From: JBEISR01 sp044337705
Lineage (GTDB): Bacteria > Planctomycetota > Planctomycetia > Pirellulales > Pirellulaceae
Reading direction: 5' to 3'
Assembly (NCBI GenBank): GCA_044337705.1
Contig: JBIINB010000006.1
Location: 1-64,000 of the forward strand
DNA length: 64,000 bases
Shown: piece by piece, positions 63,795-64,000 of the stretch
Position numbering within the stretch: the stretch's first letter is position 1
Layout: every line of letters begins with the position of its first letter
Program-made: the position numbers and the translations under genes
Notes under the pieces: generated by a model
The model's input: only the letters and a program-made list of their open reading frames with translations
Told to the model about the DNA's origin: nothing
Database searches by the model: none

Positions 63795-64000
63795 GCGACC
63801 AAGTCTTCACCTCGCGCCAGTAGCCGCCCGGTGGCCTGTCAATCAAGCCACATAGGGTGTGTGAGCCGGTCGTTGGATAAGTGCCTCTGGCGCCAGGTGA
63901 TGGAAGCATGGCCGGGGCCACCCGACCGCGAAGACCCCGGAAGCCATCGCGGATTGGCGATTCGTTTCTTCGAGCACGAGAGCCGCTTCGTGGAGTCGCC
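63795..64000. other. End of window, intergenic
   Basis: Some 200 bases after fabF with no complete gene. No terminator hairpin with a T-run is seen directly after the stop. The sequence may enter the next gene beyond the window. Confidence 0.4.

Noticed and set aside
1..64000. tRNA, rRNA or riboswitch genes
   Set aside because: I found no sequence with a convincing cloverleaf, conserved rRNA segment or known riboswitch core; a covariance-model search would be needed to exclude them.

Overview
The window looks like chromosomal DNA of a planctomycete, probably of the Pirellula/Rhodopirellula group. This is inferred from gene content: a DUF1559 protein with a prepilin-type N-terminus, a secreted Tat-signal Gfo/Idh oxidoreductase, a VIT/von Willebrand factor A protein, a planctomycete-type cytochrome c (PSCyt1-like) plus DUF2231 protein, a ceramidase-like enzyme, a PEP-CTERM protein and a Ser/Thr kinase with an extracytoplasmic sensor. 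DNA is moderately GC-rich, intergenic gaps are long, and there are many short dispersed palindromic repeats. I see no tRNA, rRNA, CRISPR array or intact insertion sequence.

Layout. Bases 163-5735 (minus) hold a three-gene type I secretion-like operon (ABC protein, HlyD, TolC); the ABC protein has lost the key ATPase residues and the TolC gene is split by a ten-A tract. Next come a retropepsin-like Zn_protease-family gene, gltX and a cupin gene. Bases 9433-19680 (minus) form a surface-polysaccharide block: ABC-2 exporter (Wzm/Wzt type), Gfo/Idh dehydrogenase, ATP-grasp ligase, HAD phosphatase, DegT aminotransferase, CgeB-like glycosyltransferase, methyltransferase, then a membrane vWA protein. 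Bases 20144-31424 hold an EamA transporter with a secreted oxidoreductase, a kinase fused to a TAXI-like domain, NIPSNAP, an RluA pseudouridine synthase, a GDSL hydrolase, a ceramidase and a decayed glycosyltransferase-like gene next to a 15-copy 16-bp minisatellite.

Bases 32238-38240 hold the VIT/vWA protein, a GH5 glycosidase with nnrE, and a lipoprotein with a DUF1559 protein. Bases 39157-45262 contain ftsY with an ABC-F gene, miaE, and methionine-salvage genes continuing to 46056 (mtnB, a small membrane protein, mtnD, mtnC). After an unknown secreted protein and a PEP-CTERM protein come argG and a tightly packed larB-nnrD-ribF cofactor operon, a DCC thioredoxin-like gene and a DHH phosphoesterase. 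A cytochrome c protein and a repeat-rich secreted protein lie on the minus strand. The window ends with a fatty-acid synthesis cluster: a ketoacyl-synthase homologue with all three catalytic residues replaced, rpmF, fabD, fabG, acpP and a normal fabF.

The most unusual points are the catalytically dead ketoacyl synthase at the head of the fab cluster, the degenerate ABC ATPase in the secretion operon together with the A10 frameshift in its TolC gene, the kinase-TAXI fusion, the multiply disrupted 3' end of the gene at 30508, and a composite dispersed repeat present in two copies. All functions are read from sequence motifs and family knowledge; no database search was run.
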